Counted from the stretch's first letter, positions 19,155 to 29,588 are shown. The stretch: 64,000 nt of DNA from Clostridiales bacterium (GCA_021202925.1 JAJQCD010000014.1:150159-214158), one strand, 5' to 3'. Program-made: numbers and translations. Notes: generated by a model from the sequence alone, not told the origin.

Positions 19155-19816
19155 TGTATGAAAATGAAAAAAAATCTGTACTTGACGCAGCCTTAGAGAT
19201 CAAACGCAATCATCTTGTTGCATTATGCGGAGGGAATATCAGCCTTCGTCTGCCCGACAATACCTTCCTCGTAACCCCATCCGGTATGATCTATGAGGAT
19301 ATGATCCCAGACGACGTCGTTCGCATCGATGAAACCGGCACAGTGATCGAAGGAATCCGACGACCCAGCAGCGATGCTCCCGCTCTTCTCTACATTTTTA
19401 AAAAAATGCCCTGGGTGAACGCTGTCATTCACACGCATCAGCCCTGGGCCACAGCCGTAGGGCTTGTTGCCGATGTGCTGCCCGCCTGCTTAGTTACGCA
19501 GATTGACGCCAATCGAAGCGATGTCTACGTTGCCCCCTTTACTCCGTCCGGTGAAAAACAGATGGGAGTTCTCACCGTAGAGTATGCGCATGATGCCTGG
19601 GCTGTCATACTCAAGCATCACGGCGTTATGGCTTACGGGCCGACTCTGAAGGATGCTATTTTTTCTGCCGTTTATCTCGAAGAATCCGCCCAAACCTATA
19701 TGATCGCCCGGTCTGTCGGATCGGTTCCCACGCTGGATCCTGCTCTGGTCCAGGTGGAAGCGGACAGTTGGCATTCTTATGGGCAACCATCTGCCCGGAA
19801 CAAGGAGAACTCATGA
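19154..19816 (+). CDS. Class II aldolase / L-ribulose-5-P 4-epimerase (AraD/UlaF/FucA family)
   Basis: GGNISLRLPD, VIHTHQPWATAV, ILKHHGVMAYGPTLKDA. Confidence 0.88.
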   Translation: MYENEKKSVLDAALEIKRNHLVALCGGNISLRLPDNTFLVTPSGMIYEDMIPDDVVRIDETGTVIEGIRRPSSDAPALLYIFKKMPWVNAVIHTHQPWATAVGLVADVLPACLVTQIDANRSDVYVAPFTPSGEKQMGVLTVEYAHDAWAVILKHHGVMAYGPTLKDAIFSAVYLEESAQTYMIARSVGSVPTLDPALVQVEADSWHSYGQPSARNKENS

Positions 19817-21312
19817 AACAAACGCCGGTTCTTATGGGAATAGATATTGGCGGTTCGAATATCAAATGCGCCGTCTTCGACCTCAAAGGCCGGGAACTGG
19901 CCACAGCCAAAACGGCTCCTCCCGTTCATCAGCCCCAGGCAGGATGGGTCGAGCGGGAAGCGGAGGCCGTATGGGCGGCCGTCTGTCAGGTTATCCGGAC
20001 GGCCATCCAGATGTCCTCCATCTTCCCTCATCAGGTTGCCTCCGTTTCCCTCTGTGGTTATGGCGGTGGGCTTTGCCTTGTTGACGAACAAGGAGATGCG
20101 GTCTACCCTTTGATTGTCTCGACCGACACACGCGCTTCCTGTCAGCTGAAAACCCTCTATGACTGTGGTGCGGCAGAAAAGATTTTCCACATTACCCATC
20201 AGCAGCCTTGGGAAGGACAGGCCGCCAGTCTGTTGCACTGGTTTCGGGAATACCGTCCTGACGTTCTCAGCAGAGCCCGATACCTGCTGACCGTAAAGGA
20301 TTATATCTGCAGTCAGCTGACCTCGCAGATATCCTGCGAAATCACAGACGCATCCAACCACAACCTCATCGACCCGAAGAGCAGTTCCTACAGTGAAAAT
20401 CTATTCCGGCTATCTGACCTTGAAGATGAACGCAGACTGTTTGACGCTCCCCTGTTATCTCCCATCTCCGTGGCAGGTCGTATCACTGCTTCCGCTGCCG
20501 CGGCAACCGGTCTCGCGCAAGGCATCCCTGTCGCCGCCGGATTATATGATGTCTCTGCCTGTACACTCGGCTGCGGTGCGCTGGAACCCGGAACATTCGC
20601 TATGACAAACGGGACCTGGTCAATGGCCTCCTGCTTTTCATCATCCTACCAACAGGCGGATGAATCTACCATTGTCACGGTCACTGCCCTGGAAGACCGG
20701 TTTCTGCTCGAACAGGGGAGTCCCACGGGAACCGTCAACCTTGAATGGTATCTGGATCGTTTTCTTTCCAGAAACCATCCTGAACTGTCACGAAAACAAC
20801 TTTATGATCTCTGCGGAACGGTTGTTGAAAAGCCCAATCCGCAGAACCATGTTCTGTTCATCCCCCATCTCTATCTTGGAGGGGAAAAGCCGAATACCGG
20901 AGGCGCTTTTCTCAACCTTCAGGGACACCATGAGGAAGAGGATCTTCTGTACGCTGTGATGGAGGGAATCCTCCTCTCGACCATACACCATATATCGCTT
21001 CTGGAAAAAGGAACCACTCCCTTTTCTTCCGCTGTGCTTTCCGGAGGGCTCTCCTCCTCCCGACCCTGGAGTCAGATGCTGTGTGATATGTTACAGCGAC
21101 CCATCACGATACCGGAAGGGTCGCAACAGGGAGCCCGTGGTGCGGCCATGTGCGCCGGAATCGCGATCGGCGCATTCAGCAATTTTCATCAGGCAGCCGA
21201 AGCCATGGTTCATCCAGCCCGCACCATGGAACCGAGAAGCGAATATCACGAATTATATCATACCAGAACGGAAACCTATGAAAAAGCTCTCCGCGTGATA
21301 CATTCTCTGTGA
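19813..21312 (+). CDS. FGGY carbohydrate kinase (LyxK/xylulokinase-like)
   Basis: MGIDIGGSNIKCAVFDLKGREL, PQAGWVEREAEAVW, SGGLSSSRPWSQMLCDML; ATG at 19813 behind AAGGAGA, overlaps preceding stop by 4 nt. Confidence 0.88.
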   Translation: MKQTPVLMGIDIGGSNIKCAVFDLKGRELATAKTAPPVHQPQAGWVEREAEAVWAAVCQVIRTAIQMSSIFPHQVASVSLCGYGGGLCLVDEQGDAVYPLIVSTDTRASCQLKTLYDCGAAEKIFHITHQQPWEGQAASLLHWFREYRPDVLSRARYLLTVKDYICSQLTSQISCEITDASNHNLIDPKSSSYSENLFRLSDLEDERRLFDAPLLSPISVAGRITASAAAATGLAQGIPVAAGLYDVSACTLGCGALEPGTFAMTNGTWSMASCFSSSYQQADESTIVTVTALEDRFLLEQGSPTGTVNLEWYLDRFLSRNHPELSRKQLYDLCGTVVEKPNPQNHVLFIPHLYLGGEKPNTGGAFLNLQGHHEEEDLLYAVMEGILLSTIHHISLLEKGTTPFSSAVLSGGLSSSRPWSQMLCDMLQRPITIPEGSQQGARGAAMCAGIAIGAFSNFHQAAEAMVHPARTMEPRSEYHELYHTRTETYEKALRVIHSL

Positions 21313-21363
21313 AACGAGTTTTTTCGCTTGCTTTCAATACACTATAATCAGGAGGATGTTACT

Positions 21364-22128
21364 ATGACACAAATGAACCGTTTGGAATCTATGAGGGAAA
21401 TCGTGGATCGCATCGGCTTTTGCACTGTGAAAGATCTGGCTGATACCATAGGCACGTCAGAAGCAACCATTCGCCGTGATATCAGCCGACTCGACAACAA
21501 CGGATTGCTGAAAAAAGTTCCAGGCGGAGTTATGTCTCTCTCCCGAAGCGTCGCCATTGAGCCATCCCTTCATGCGAGAAGCTCCATGAATACGGACGAA
21601 AAGGAGAGGATTGCAGCTGCCGCACTCAAATATGTCCGGGAAAATGAGTACATTATTCTTGACGCCGGTACAACTGTCCTCACATTAGCCAGACTTCTGG
21701 GTGAAATCAAGAATCTTACCGCCATCACCTATGATATGCAGATAACAGCAGAGCTTTCCCGTTTTCCTGATATCTCGCTTATCATGGCGGGCGGTGTCCT
21801 TCGGCGCAATTTCGGTTCATTTTATGGCTACTTTACAGAAAGCGTTTTCCGGGAAATACATGCTGATCGTGCGTTCATCTCCTGTGACGCCCTCTCACCG
21901 GAACTGGGAATTATGAGCTACACCACAGACGATATTGGTGTAAAGCGTCAGATTATCAAATCTGCCAACGAGGTCATTCTGCTCTGCGACCATTCCAAGC
22001 TTGACGTCAAAACCTTCATGAGCATTGCCCCGCTCAGTTCCATCTCCCGGATTATTATCGGAAAAGAAATCTCCGATTCCTCCCTGGCCGCGTTGGAAAA
22101 CTGTGGCTCTGTACTGGAAATTGTCTAA
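21364..22128 (+). CDS. DeoR/GlpR family transcriptional regulator
   Basis: HTH DLADTIGTSEATIRRDISRLDNNGLLKKVPGGV; DAGTTVLTLARLL; RBS AGGAGG. Confidence 0.92.
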   Translation: MTQMNRLESMREIVDRIGFCTVKDLADTIGTSEATIRRDISRLDNNGLLKKVPGGVMSLSRSVAIEPSLHARSSMNTDEKERIAAAALKYVRENEYIILDAGTTVLTLARLLGEIKNLTAITYDMQITAELSRFPDISLIMAGGVLRRNFGSFYGYFTESVFREIHADRAFISCDALSPELGIMSYTTDDIGVKRQIIKSANEVILLCDHSKLDVKTFMSIAPLSSISRIIIGKEISDSSLAALENCGSVLEIV

Positions 22129-22148
22129 TGACAGAAAGGAAATATATT

Positions 22149-22541
22149 ATGGAAAATGCAAAGATTTTTGATTCTGAATTCTGTACCGTTCAATATATGG
22201 AAACGGATCATGTCGTTCTTCTTGCCTGGAAAAAGGCCTGCAGTTTCAACGATTACCGTTCGCCCTCTCTCTTTATGCTCTGGCTTCTGGAAGAACACCC
22301 CGGAAGCACTTATGTCGTCGACGCGAGAAATGGATTTGAGGACGAAAAAGAAGACGTCGACTGGGCCTTCGCCCACCTGATTCCTCTGATGGCTGCAACC
22401 GGCTGCAAGACAGTGGTATTTATCATGAATCCCCGGAATGACATTGAGGGTGAGATGGATATGTGGGGAAATGAATTTCGTAAATATTTCCAGGTCTTTC
22501 GTGTTACCAATTATACAGAAGCCCTCGCACACGCAAAATAG
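22149..22541 (+). CDS. Hypothetical protein, possibly STAS-like fold, last gene of operon
   Basis: AGAAAGGAAATATATT-ATG; alternating beta/alpha pattern VVLLAWKK...STYVVDARNGF...CKTVVFIMNP...YFQVFRVTNYTEALAHA. Confidence 0.7.
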   Translation: MENAKIFDSEFCTVQYMETDHVVLLAWKKACSFNDYRSPSLFMLWLLEEHPGSTYVVDARNGFEDEKEDVDWAFAHLIPLMAATGCKTVVFIMNPRNDIEGEMDMWGNEFRKYFQVFRVTNYTEALAHAK

Positions 22542-22613
22542 CCCGGATACACGGAAAAGTCAGAATCTTATGTAAAAAGTAACGTCTGATCCGGATCATC
22601 AGGAATCGTTTCA

Positions 22614-22667
22614 ATCCCACCGAGCAGAATATCTCAGGAAGTTTCGCTGCACGGTGGGATTTTTCTT
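22614..22667 (+). terminator. Terminator of rightward operon
   Basis: ATCCCACCG...CGGTGGGAT then TTTTTCTTT. Confidence 0.65.
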
Positions 22668-22703
22668 TCTCATCCGAAGGAGTCCTGCCTTATAAAGCTA
22701 CCT

Positions 22704-23759
22704 TCATACGTGAATCACATGATATCCCGCCGCCTTTGTCAGCCGGTTCATAATCGCCTGGCCCAGATGATCCCTGGAAAAGCTTTCCGAATAGATGAGA
22801 TCCACCTGCAGTTCATCGAACTCCCGCAGAACCGCAAACAGGTTGTGCGCAATGGTTTCCTCACGCGCGCGGAGCCCGACGCTCCGCACCAGACCGGCGC
22901 GATAACGGTCTCGCGTCTCATCGGTACAGATGACGCCCACGCGATAGTTCTGCCCGGTCTTCTCCTTCACCAGAAAATTAATCCGCGCAACCACCGAATC
23001 CATATTCCCTTCAACCAGGATCAGTTCCGCCTGCGGCGCGTAGTGCCGGTACTTCATTCCCGGCGCCTTCGGATGAAAATCCGCCCCCGGCGGCTCCTGG
23101 ATCGCCGGATCGATTTCCACACGTCCAACTGTATCCCGCAGCATCTCAATCGTCACCGCACCCGGCCGCAGGAGCGTCGGCGTCTCCCCGGATACGTCCA
23201 CGATCGTCGACTCTACACCGATTCCTACCGGGCCACCGTCCACGATCATCTCGATCTTCCCATTCATATCCTCCCAGACGTGCTGCGCCATCGTCGGGCT
23301 CGGCCGCCCCGATGTATTCGCGCTCGGCGCCGCTACCGGCACGCCCGCAAGACGAATCAGGCGGTTCGCCACCGGATCGCTCGGCATCCGTACCGCCACC
23401 GTATCCAGGCCGCCAGTCGTCCCATAAGGGACAACGGCACTTTTCGGAAATACCATCGTCAGCGGCCCCGGCCAGTACGCCTCCGCCAGCCGACGTCCCG
23501 CCTCCGGGATCCTCGCCACCAGAGGCGGCAGCTCCTCCATGCATGAAATATGCGCAATCAGCGGATTATCCGACGGGCGGCCTTTCGCCGCATAGATTCG
23601 TCTCGCCGCCGTCTCGTCCAGTGCGTTTGCCCCCAGTCCGTAGACCGTCTCCGTCGGAAACGCCACCAGCCCGCCGTTTCGCAGAATCTGTGCCGCCTCC
23701 GCAAGCTCCTCATCCCGGATCGCTTCGGTATCTTTCACCTTTACCAGTCTGGTATCCAT
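22704..23759 (-). CDS. L-threonylcarbamoyladenylate synthase (Sua5/YwlC)
   Basis: AFPTETVYGLGANA, KGRPSDNPLIAHI, RMPSDPVANRLI, SANTSGRPSPT, STIVD; C-terminal Sua5 domain. Confidence 0.92.
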   Translation of the reverse strand: MDTRLVKVKDTEAIRDEELAEAAQILRNGGLVAFPTETVYGLGANALDETAARRIYAAKGRPSDNPLIAHISCMEELPPLVARIPEAGRRLAEAYWPGPLTMVFPKSAVVPYGTTGGLDTVAVRMPSDPVANRLIRLAGVPVAAPSANTSGRPSPTMAQHVWEDMNGKIEMIVDGGPVGIGVESTIVDVSGETPTLLRPGAVTIEMLRDTVGRVEIDPAIQEPPGADFHPKAPGMKYRHYAPQAELILVEGNMDSVVARINFLVKEKTGQNYRVGVICTDETRDRYRAGLVRSVGLRAREETIAHNLFAVLREFDELQVDLIYSESFSRDHLGQAIMNRLTKAAGYHVIHV

Positions 23760-23883
23760 CTCTGTTCTGAATCCTTCTTTCCATTACTCACAGCTGTTCT
23801 CTTTCAGGCAATAACCGCCGCATGTCATCCAGTATACCTCATCCCGCTTCAAATGTAAATCGACGGATGGTTCAAACTCTTTT

Positions 23884-26800
23884 CTACCGCACTTCCACAT
23901 GGCTCCCAATCCCATCCCGTCCACAGCTCTTGGTAACGATAATCTTGTGCTCGATGCGTTCCTTCAGTTCACTGACATGAGAGATGATGCCAATCAGCCG
24001 CTTCCCGTCGGCAAGCGCGCCAAGCGCCCGGATCGCCTGATTCAGCGCATCTTCATCCAGGGAACCAAATCCTTCGTCAATAAACATGGCATCCAGGCGG
24101 ATACCGCCCGCAATGGACTGAATCTCATCGGACAACCCCAGCGCCAGAGAAAGTGACGCCTCGAACGACTCGCCGCCAGATAACGTCTTCACGCTCCGCT
24201 CGGTACCATTATAATGATCGATGACATTCAGATCGAGACCCGCCTTCTCCCTCCGGTTCGCGCCGGTCTCCTGACGTTTCAGTTCATACTGCCCGCTGCT
24301 CATCGTCATCAGACGCAGGTTCGCCCGACGAAGGATCCGGTCGAAATATGCCATCTGAACATAAGTCTCCAGCTCAATTTTCTGTTTCCCGGCAATGGTG
24401 CCGTTTGCCGTATCCGAAAGCGCTTTCATCCAGACATATTCCTGTTCCGCCGCTTCTAACGCCGTCTGCCGCCCACGAACCGATTCGCGAATCGCCCGGT
24501 TGCTCTGCAGCGCGGCATACCGTTCCTGCCTCCGCTCGCTGAAAGCCGCCTTTTTCTGTGTCCATTGCTCTCTGCGCGCAAGGCACTCTGACTCCGCCTG
24601 TTCCGGTTCATCCTTGATCTGTGCCCGGAGTGCCGTCACGGACGCATTCAGTTTCCCGATCTCCTGATTCAGCTCATCCCGGGCATTCTTTGTCCGTTCC
24701 AGTTCCTTTTCCAGCGTCTCTTTCCGGGCCTGGTAATCTGTTACGCGACCAATCCAGTCCTCCTCGCTGACTCCGCCTGTCTGCTGGCGCAGTCCTTCTA
24801 TCTGTCGCTCCTCTCCCTGCTTTCCTGCCAGCAGACCGGCATACGCAACATCCAGTTCGGACAACCGTGTTTCCAGGCTGCGGATCGTCTTCTCATGGGA
24901 AGCAACCGCATCTTCCAGCTGTTTCTTCCGTTTCTGTTCCTCCACATTGCGGGCCAGTTCCGCGTTCAGGCGCGTCAGAGCATCGCACAGGCGTGCAGGC
25001 ATCCGCCCGAAATCCGCCTGCGCGTCTTCCCCTGCGGCATCGTGGTCACCGGTCACGTGATCCGGAATCGTCTGCGCAGACAATGAAGCCACATCCGACA
25101 CTTCCTTCAGGACTTCGCAGGAAACGATCTCTGCCTCGATCTGCTTTTCCAACGCCGCAATCTGCCCACGCATGGAATCGCATTCGGACCGAAGTGTCCT
25201 GGTCTGGCTCTCCAGGGCCTTCTGCTGCCTGGTCAGCCATTCCAACGCCCGGTTCTCCTCCTCCAGCTGACGAACCCGCTTCTTCGCCTGATTCCATGCG
25301 CTTTCTGCCTCCTGATACTGGCGGTTCAGACAGGCCGCAATTTCCTCTGCCGTGTTATGGTCGTTCCCTGATTCCTGCATTTTCCCAGCCTTCTCCATCT
25401 GTGTTCCAATCCGGACAAGGAATTCCCTAAGCTGTCTTGCGGCCTCGCCTTCCCGCGCGACCGCGCCTGCCAGATCCCGTTCCGCCTGTTGCAGCTTCCC
25501 TGTGACGGATCGCAGCGCAGCTTCTTCCGTTTCAATCACTCCGCCGAGCTCCCGGAACCGCGCCTCGTCTCTTCTGGCCTGCGAAAGCTCTCCCCGGCGC
25601 TCTGCCTCCTGCTCTTCCAGTTCCCGATTTGCCTGCTCCATACGCTGCCGGACAGATGCCGGCGTCTCCAGTTTGGCCCCATCTGTCCACAGTTCCAGCG
25701 CATCCCTGCGAATCTCCTCCCAGACCTGGTTCAGTAAGGTCTGTTCTCTCCCGGCAGCCAGGCTGCATCTTAACGCCTCCTGTTCCGCCCGTTCCTTTTG
25801 TTTCCGGTTCTCATCCAGCTCGGCCTTCTCCGGCGTTCTCTCCGGGAACACAGCCGGTTGGGGATGGTGTACCGAGCCGCAGACCGGACATTTCTTCCCC
25901 TCTTCCAGTGTCCGTGCCAGAAGCCCCGCCTGCGCATCCAGGAAGAGACGTTCCAGCTGCTGATATTCCTCCCGCAATTCATCCCGCTTTTTTACCGCAC
26001 GAACGTAGGTCTCTGTCGCCTCCCGACATAGCCGCGTCTGCTTTTCGTGAAAATCCAGACGCCCGCTCAGCTTGTCCAGCCTCTTCTTTTGCTCCTCATT
26101 GAGTTTTCCCTGCTGCATCAGCGCATCCAGGCGGCCGGTCCGTTCCCCCAGCTCCGTCTGTTCTTTCCGATATTCCTCAACCCGTTTCCTCTGTTCTTCC
26201 TCTTTCGACGCCCAGGCGGCCCGGCTTTCCGTCCGTACCCGGACCGCCTCCCGGCAATCCAGACCATTCTTCTCAAGCGCAGTCAGTTGCTCCTGCCCGC
26301 TGCGAATCTCCTCCATCCGGCGACGGGTATCCTTCTCTTCCTCCGGAGCCGGACGAAGCTCGTCCGCCCTCGCGGTATGCAGCGCCTGATCTTCCTGAAT
26401 CTCCTGCTCCCGCTTCTCTGCCTGCTGCAACGACTGTCTGATCTGCCGCAACGTTTGGGACCGGGCGTTCCATTCCTTCATATGACCAAGCAGCTGCTCC
26501 GCCTGCTCCTTCCGGCGCATCAGCCGATGCTCTTTTTCCGCCACATCCTGCAAATCAGCAAGGCTCTCACGGGCAGACACATTTTCCTGCCCCAGCCGCT
26601 CCGCTTCCCGTTCCTTTTGTGCACGGTCGGCACGGTTGGCCGTAAGTTCTCGCTCTGCCTGCCGGACGGTCTTCTCCCGTTGGCGAATCTCCTGCCATCG
26701 CTCCAGTGCCGTTTTGCCGACACGAATCTGCTCTTCCAGTTCCGGGCACTGAAGCGCCGCGGCCCTGGCGGCTTCAAAACATGGCTCCGCCACGGCAAGC

Positions 26801-27708
26801 TGCCGGGCAAACTCCTCCCGTTTCTGTTCTTTGCGCGCGACTTCTGCCTGAATCTCCTGATTCTGACGAATCTTCCCCAGGCTCTTATTCTCCTCCTGAA
26901 TCTGCTTCTCCGCTTCTGCAATCGCCTGATCGGCCTCGCGAACTGCCTCCTCATCCTCATGGATGAGACACGACAGGATTTCCAGCGCCCTGGCAGCCCG
27001 CCCCTCAAACTTCACCTTTTTCAGTTCCAGAAGCTCTGCCTGAAGCACAGGATGCCCCTCACAGCGGATTCCGCCCAGATATTGCGCGATGCTGTTCTTC
27101 AACTCCCCATATTCCTTCTGCTTCTGATTCACCTCTTTGCCAAGCCGTACCTGCCATTGCCCGAACAGGCCGGTGCGGAAAATCTGCCGGAAAATCTCGC
27201 CCCGCTCTGCCGTCCCGGCAATCAGCAGCTTCTGAAAATCCCCTTGGGCAATCATGGCCACCTGTGTAAACTGCTGGTAATTCAGCCCCAGAATCTCCGT
27301 CACCGCCGCGGTCACCTCTTTCACCTTCGAAACCGACCGGCGTTCTTCCACATATTCCAGCGTCGCATCCGCTCTCTGTACGGTAAACCCGGTTCCCCGC
27401 CCCTTCGGACGCGGATACTCCGGATTGCGTGTCACGCGATAGGTCCTTCCTCCGGAGAAAAATGTGAATTTCACAAAGGTCGGAACGTCATCCGCGGCAT
27501 ACTTGCTGCGAAACATCCCCGAATCCCGCACGGTTCCGCTCGCCTCCCCGTAAAGGGCAAAGGTGATGGCGTCAAAGATCGTCGTCTTCCCGGCGCCGGT
27601 ATCTCCGGTAATCAGATACAGACCATCCCCGCCCAGCTTCGCAAAATCGATCGTCGTCTCCCCCGCATAGGGGCCAAAGGCACTGATCACAAGCATTTCC
27701 GGTTTCAT
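23884..27708 (-). CDS. sbcC: Exonuclease subunit SbcC
   Basis: GDTGAGKTTIFDAITFALYG, zinc hook KKCPVCGS, TLSGGESFEASLSLALGLSDEIQ, MFIDEGFGSLD. Confidence 0.95.
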   Translation of the reverse strand: MKPEMLVISAFGPYAGETTIDFAKLGGDGLYLITGDTGAGKTTIFDAITFALYGEASGTVRDSGMFRSKYAADDVPTFVKFTFFSGGRTYRVTRNPEYPRPKGRGTGFTVQRADATLEYVEERRSVSKVKEVTAAVTEILGLNYQQFTQVAMIAQGDFQKLLIAGTAERGEIFRQIFRTGLFGQWQVRLGKEVNQKQKEYGELKNSIAQYLGGIRCEGHPVLQAELLELKKVKFEGRAARALEILSCLIHEDEEAVREADQAIAEAEKQIQEENKSLGKIRQNQEIQAEVARKEQKREEFARQLAVAEPCFEAARAAALQCPELEEQIRVGKTALERWQEIRQREKTVRQAERELTANRADRAQKEREAERLGQENVSARESLADLQDVAEKEHRLMRRKEQAEQLLGHMKEWNARSQTLRQIRQSLQQAEKREQEIQEDQALHTARADELRPAPEEEKDTRRRMEEIRSGQEQLTALEKNGLDCREAVRVRTESRAAWASKEEEQRKRVEEYRKEQTELGERTGRLDALMQQGKLNEEQKKRLDKLSGRLDFHEKQTRLCREATETYVRAVKKRDELREEYQQLERLFLDAQAGLLARTLEEGKKCPVCGSVHHPQPAVFPERTPEKAELDENRKQKERAEQEALRCSLAAGREQTLLNQVWEEIRRDALELWTDGAKLETPASVRQRMEQANRELEEQEAERRGELSQARRDEARFRELGGVIETEEAALRSVTGKLQQAERDLAGAVAREGEAARQLREFLVRIGTQMEKAGKMQESGNDHNTAEEIAACLNRQYQEAESAWNQAKKRVRQLEEENRALEWLTRQQKALESQTRTLRSECDSMRGQIAALEKQIEAEIVSCEVLKEVSDVASLSAQTIPDHVTGDHDAAGEDAQADFGRMPARLCDALTRLNAELARNVEEQKRKKQLEDAVASHEKTIRSLETRLSELDVAYAGLLAGKQGEERQIEGLRQQTGGVSEEDWIGRVTDYQARKETLEKELERTKNARDELNQEIGKLNASVTALRAQIKDEPEQAESECLARREQWTQKKAAFSERRQERYAALQSNRAIRESVRGRQTALEAAEQEYVWMKALSDTANGTIAGKQKIELETYVQMAYFDRILRRANLRLMTMSSGQYELKRQETGANRREKAGLDLNVIDHYNGTERSVKTLSGGESFEASLSLALGLSDEIQSIAGGIRLDAMFIDEGFGSLDEDALNQAIRALGALADGKRLIGIISHVSELKERIEHKIIVTKSCGRDGIGSHVEVR

Positions 27709-28841
27709 GACTCCCCCTCCTCCTTCAGCTTTGCAAGCAGCTCCTGTGCAAACGCCCGCTGTTTTTCATTCATAGGCTGATTGTTCTGCAATTCGTAAAA
27801 CTCCTCAAATAATTCCATCTCTGTCCGGCGCAGCGTCTCCACCGCCTCCACCGTCTGGCTCTCTCTGGTTCGCCGGTTGTCATATTCCAGGCGCATCAGA
27901 TTCGGATAGATCGCCCGCAGCTTCTGCATGCCGTCCGGCACATCCTCCTCATCGGTCAGCGTCGCATGGATATAATCTTCCGTATTCGTTCCCTCATAAT
28001 TCGCCCGCAGCGTAAGCTCCGCGTAGGTTCCGCAGATTCGACGCAGATCGCGAAGCGGGATAAGCGGAATTGTCCGGATCCGCACATCCCCCTTCGCCAA
28101 CAGTTCCACCACCGTCACTGACTTTTCCTGGTCAGCCTCGGAGAACGAATACTTAAGCGGCGTCCCACAGTAACGGACCGTCTCCCGGCCAACCGACTGA
28201 GGTCCATGAATGTGTCCCAGCGCCACATAGTCAAACGCGTCAAATACGGACACGTCCACATTGTCCATTCCACCGACCGAAACCTCCTCCGAGTCACACC
28301 GCTCTGCTCCTGTGACAAACTGATGTGCCACAAGGATATTCCGCGCAGAAGTGTCGACCGGAATATGGCGGACAGCGACCCCCACCGCCTCCTGGTAACT
28401 CACCGGGTCCTCATCCTCAAACGCATGGCGCACCTGAACCGGCCGGATAAACGGCAGCAGACTGACGCAAACCTTCCCATACGCATCGGCCAGTTCCACC
28501 ATCTGCACCTTCCCGTCGTACACCGGCGACAGATACACGCCATGTCCCTGCATCAGCCGCGCCCCAAACGCAAGCCGCTCCGCTGAATCGTGATTCCCGC
28601 TCACCGCAAATACAAGCGTCCCCCGCCCGGCCAGTGCGGTCAGAAAGCCGTCAAACATCTGCACCGCCTCAGCCGACGGTACCGGTTTGTCATAAATGTC
28701 CCCCGCGAGAAGCACTCCCTGCGGCTGTTCCTCCTCCATAATCTGCAGAATCTGTCTCAATATGTATCTCTGATCTTCCACCATGGAAAATTCATTCACC
28801 CGTTTCCCAAGATGAAGATCCGACAAATGCAAAAATTTCAA
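27705..28841 (-). CDS. sbcD: Exonuclease subunit SbcD
   Basis: MKFLHLSDLHLGKRV, LLAGDIYDKPVPS, VSGNHDSAERL, YVALGHIHGPQ. Confidence 0.95.
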   Translation of the reverse strand: MKFLHLSDLHLGKRVNEFSMVEDQRYILRQILQIMEEEQPQGVLLAGDIYDKPVPSAEAVQMFDGFLTALAGRGTLVFAVSGNHDSAERLAFGARLMQGHGVYLSPVYDGKVQMVELADAYGKVCVSLLPFIRPVQVRHAFEDEDPVSYQEAVGVAVRHIPVDTSARNILVAHQFVTGAERCDSEEVSVGGMDNVDVSVFDAFDYVALGHIHGPQSVGRETVRYCGTPLKYSFSEADQEKSVTVVELLAKGDVRIRTIPLIPLRDLRRICGTYAELTLRANYEGTNTEDYIHATLTDEEDVPDGMQKLRAIYPNLMRLEYDNRRTRESQTVEAVETLRRTEMELFEEFYELQNNQPMNEKQRAFAQELLAKLKEEGES

Positions 28842-28880
28842 ATGTATTCTCCCCTCCCGGACCGCATCGGCCCGCCTTCC

Positions 28881-29588
28881 TCATTCTGTCTGCCGCATCG
28901 TATTCAGATATTCCGCCACGCCGACCGCTATTGTCCAGGCAACCCGATCCTGATATTCCTCCGTACCAAGGCGCGCAGCCTCCTCCCAATTGGAAAGGAA
29001 CCCACATTCCACGATTACGATTGGCTCCTTCACATGCAGCAGCAGATAATATTCCCCGTTCGGCTTCGCCTGCCGCGTATTCTTCTCTCCCAGCACATAA
29101 TCAAACCGTTTCTGCAGAATCTCTGCCAGCCGTTTCCCATTCTTTGAATTTTTATAGTAAAACACCTGCCCGCCTGACACATTCTCCTGATGATAACTGT
29201 TCTGATGAATGCTGACCACCAGATCTGGCCTGGCCTCCTCAATTTTCGCGCAACGATTTCTCATATCCGCCATCTTCTTGTGGGTATCACCCTCCTCATA
29301 AAGACCAGCGTCGTCCTCCCTGGTCATGACAACCTCCATGTCAAATGCTTCCAGATATCCCTTCACCCTCCGCGCGATCGCCAGATTAATCTCCTTCTCC
29401 AGGCTGCCGTCCACGCCGATCTTGCCGGGATCGTTGCCACCGTGCCCTGCATCCAGACACACGACCGGCTTCCGTTTTTCGGCCACGACAGCCGGACCGG
29501 AAACCATCATCCCAGCCCTTCGCGAAATCAGATACACAAATAGCAGCAGCAACGCCGCCATCAGCACCTCCGCTTTCCGATGTTCCAC
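28881..29588 (-). CDS. N-acetylmuramoyl-L-alanine amidase (CwlD-like)
   Basis: CLDAGHGGNDPG, DLVVSIHQNSYHQ, VIVECGFLSNWEEA; N-terminal TM. Confidence 0.88.
   Translation of the reverse strand: MEHRKAEVLMAALLLLFVYLISRRAGMMVSGPAVVAEKRKPVVCLDAGHGGNDPGKIGVDGSLEKEINLAIARRVKGYLEAFDMEVVMTREDDAGLYEEGDTHKKMADMRNRCAKIEEARPDLVVSIHQNSYHQENVSGGQVFYYKNSKNGKRLAEILQKRFDYVLGEKNTRQAKPNGEYYLLLHVKEPIVIVECGFLSNWEEAARLGTEEYQDRVAWTIAVGVAEYLNTMRQTE

Noticed and set aside
26047-27780. 577-aa plus-strand ORF
   Set aside because: Antisense to sbcC; Leu/Pro/Arg-rich artefact of GC-rich coding sequence.
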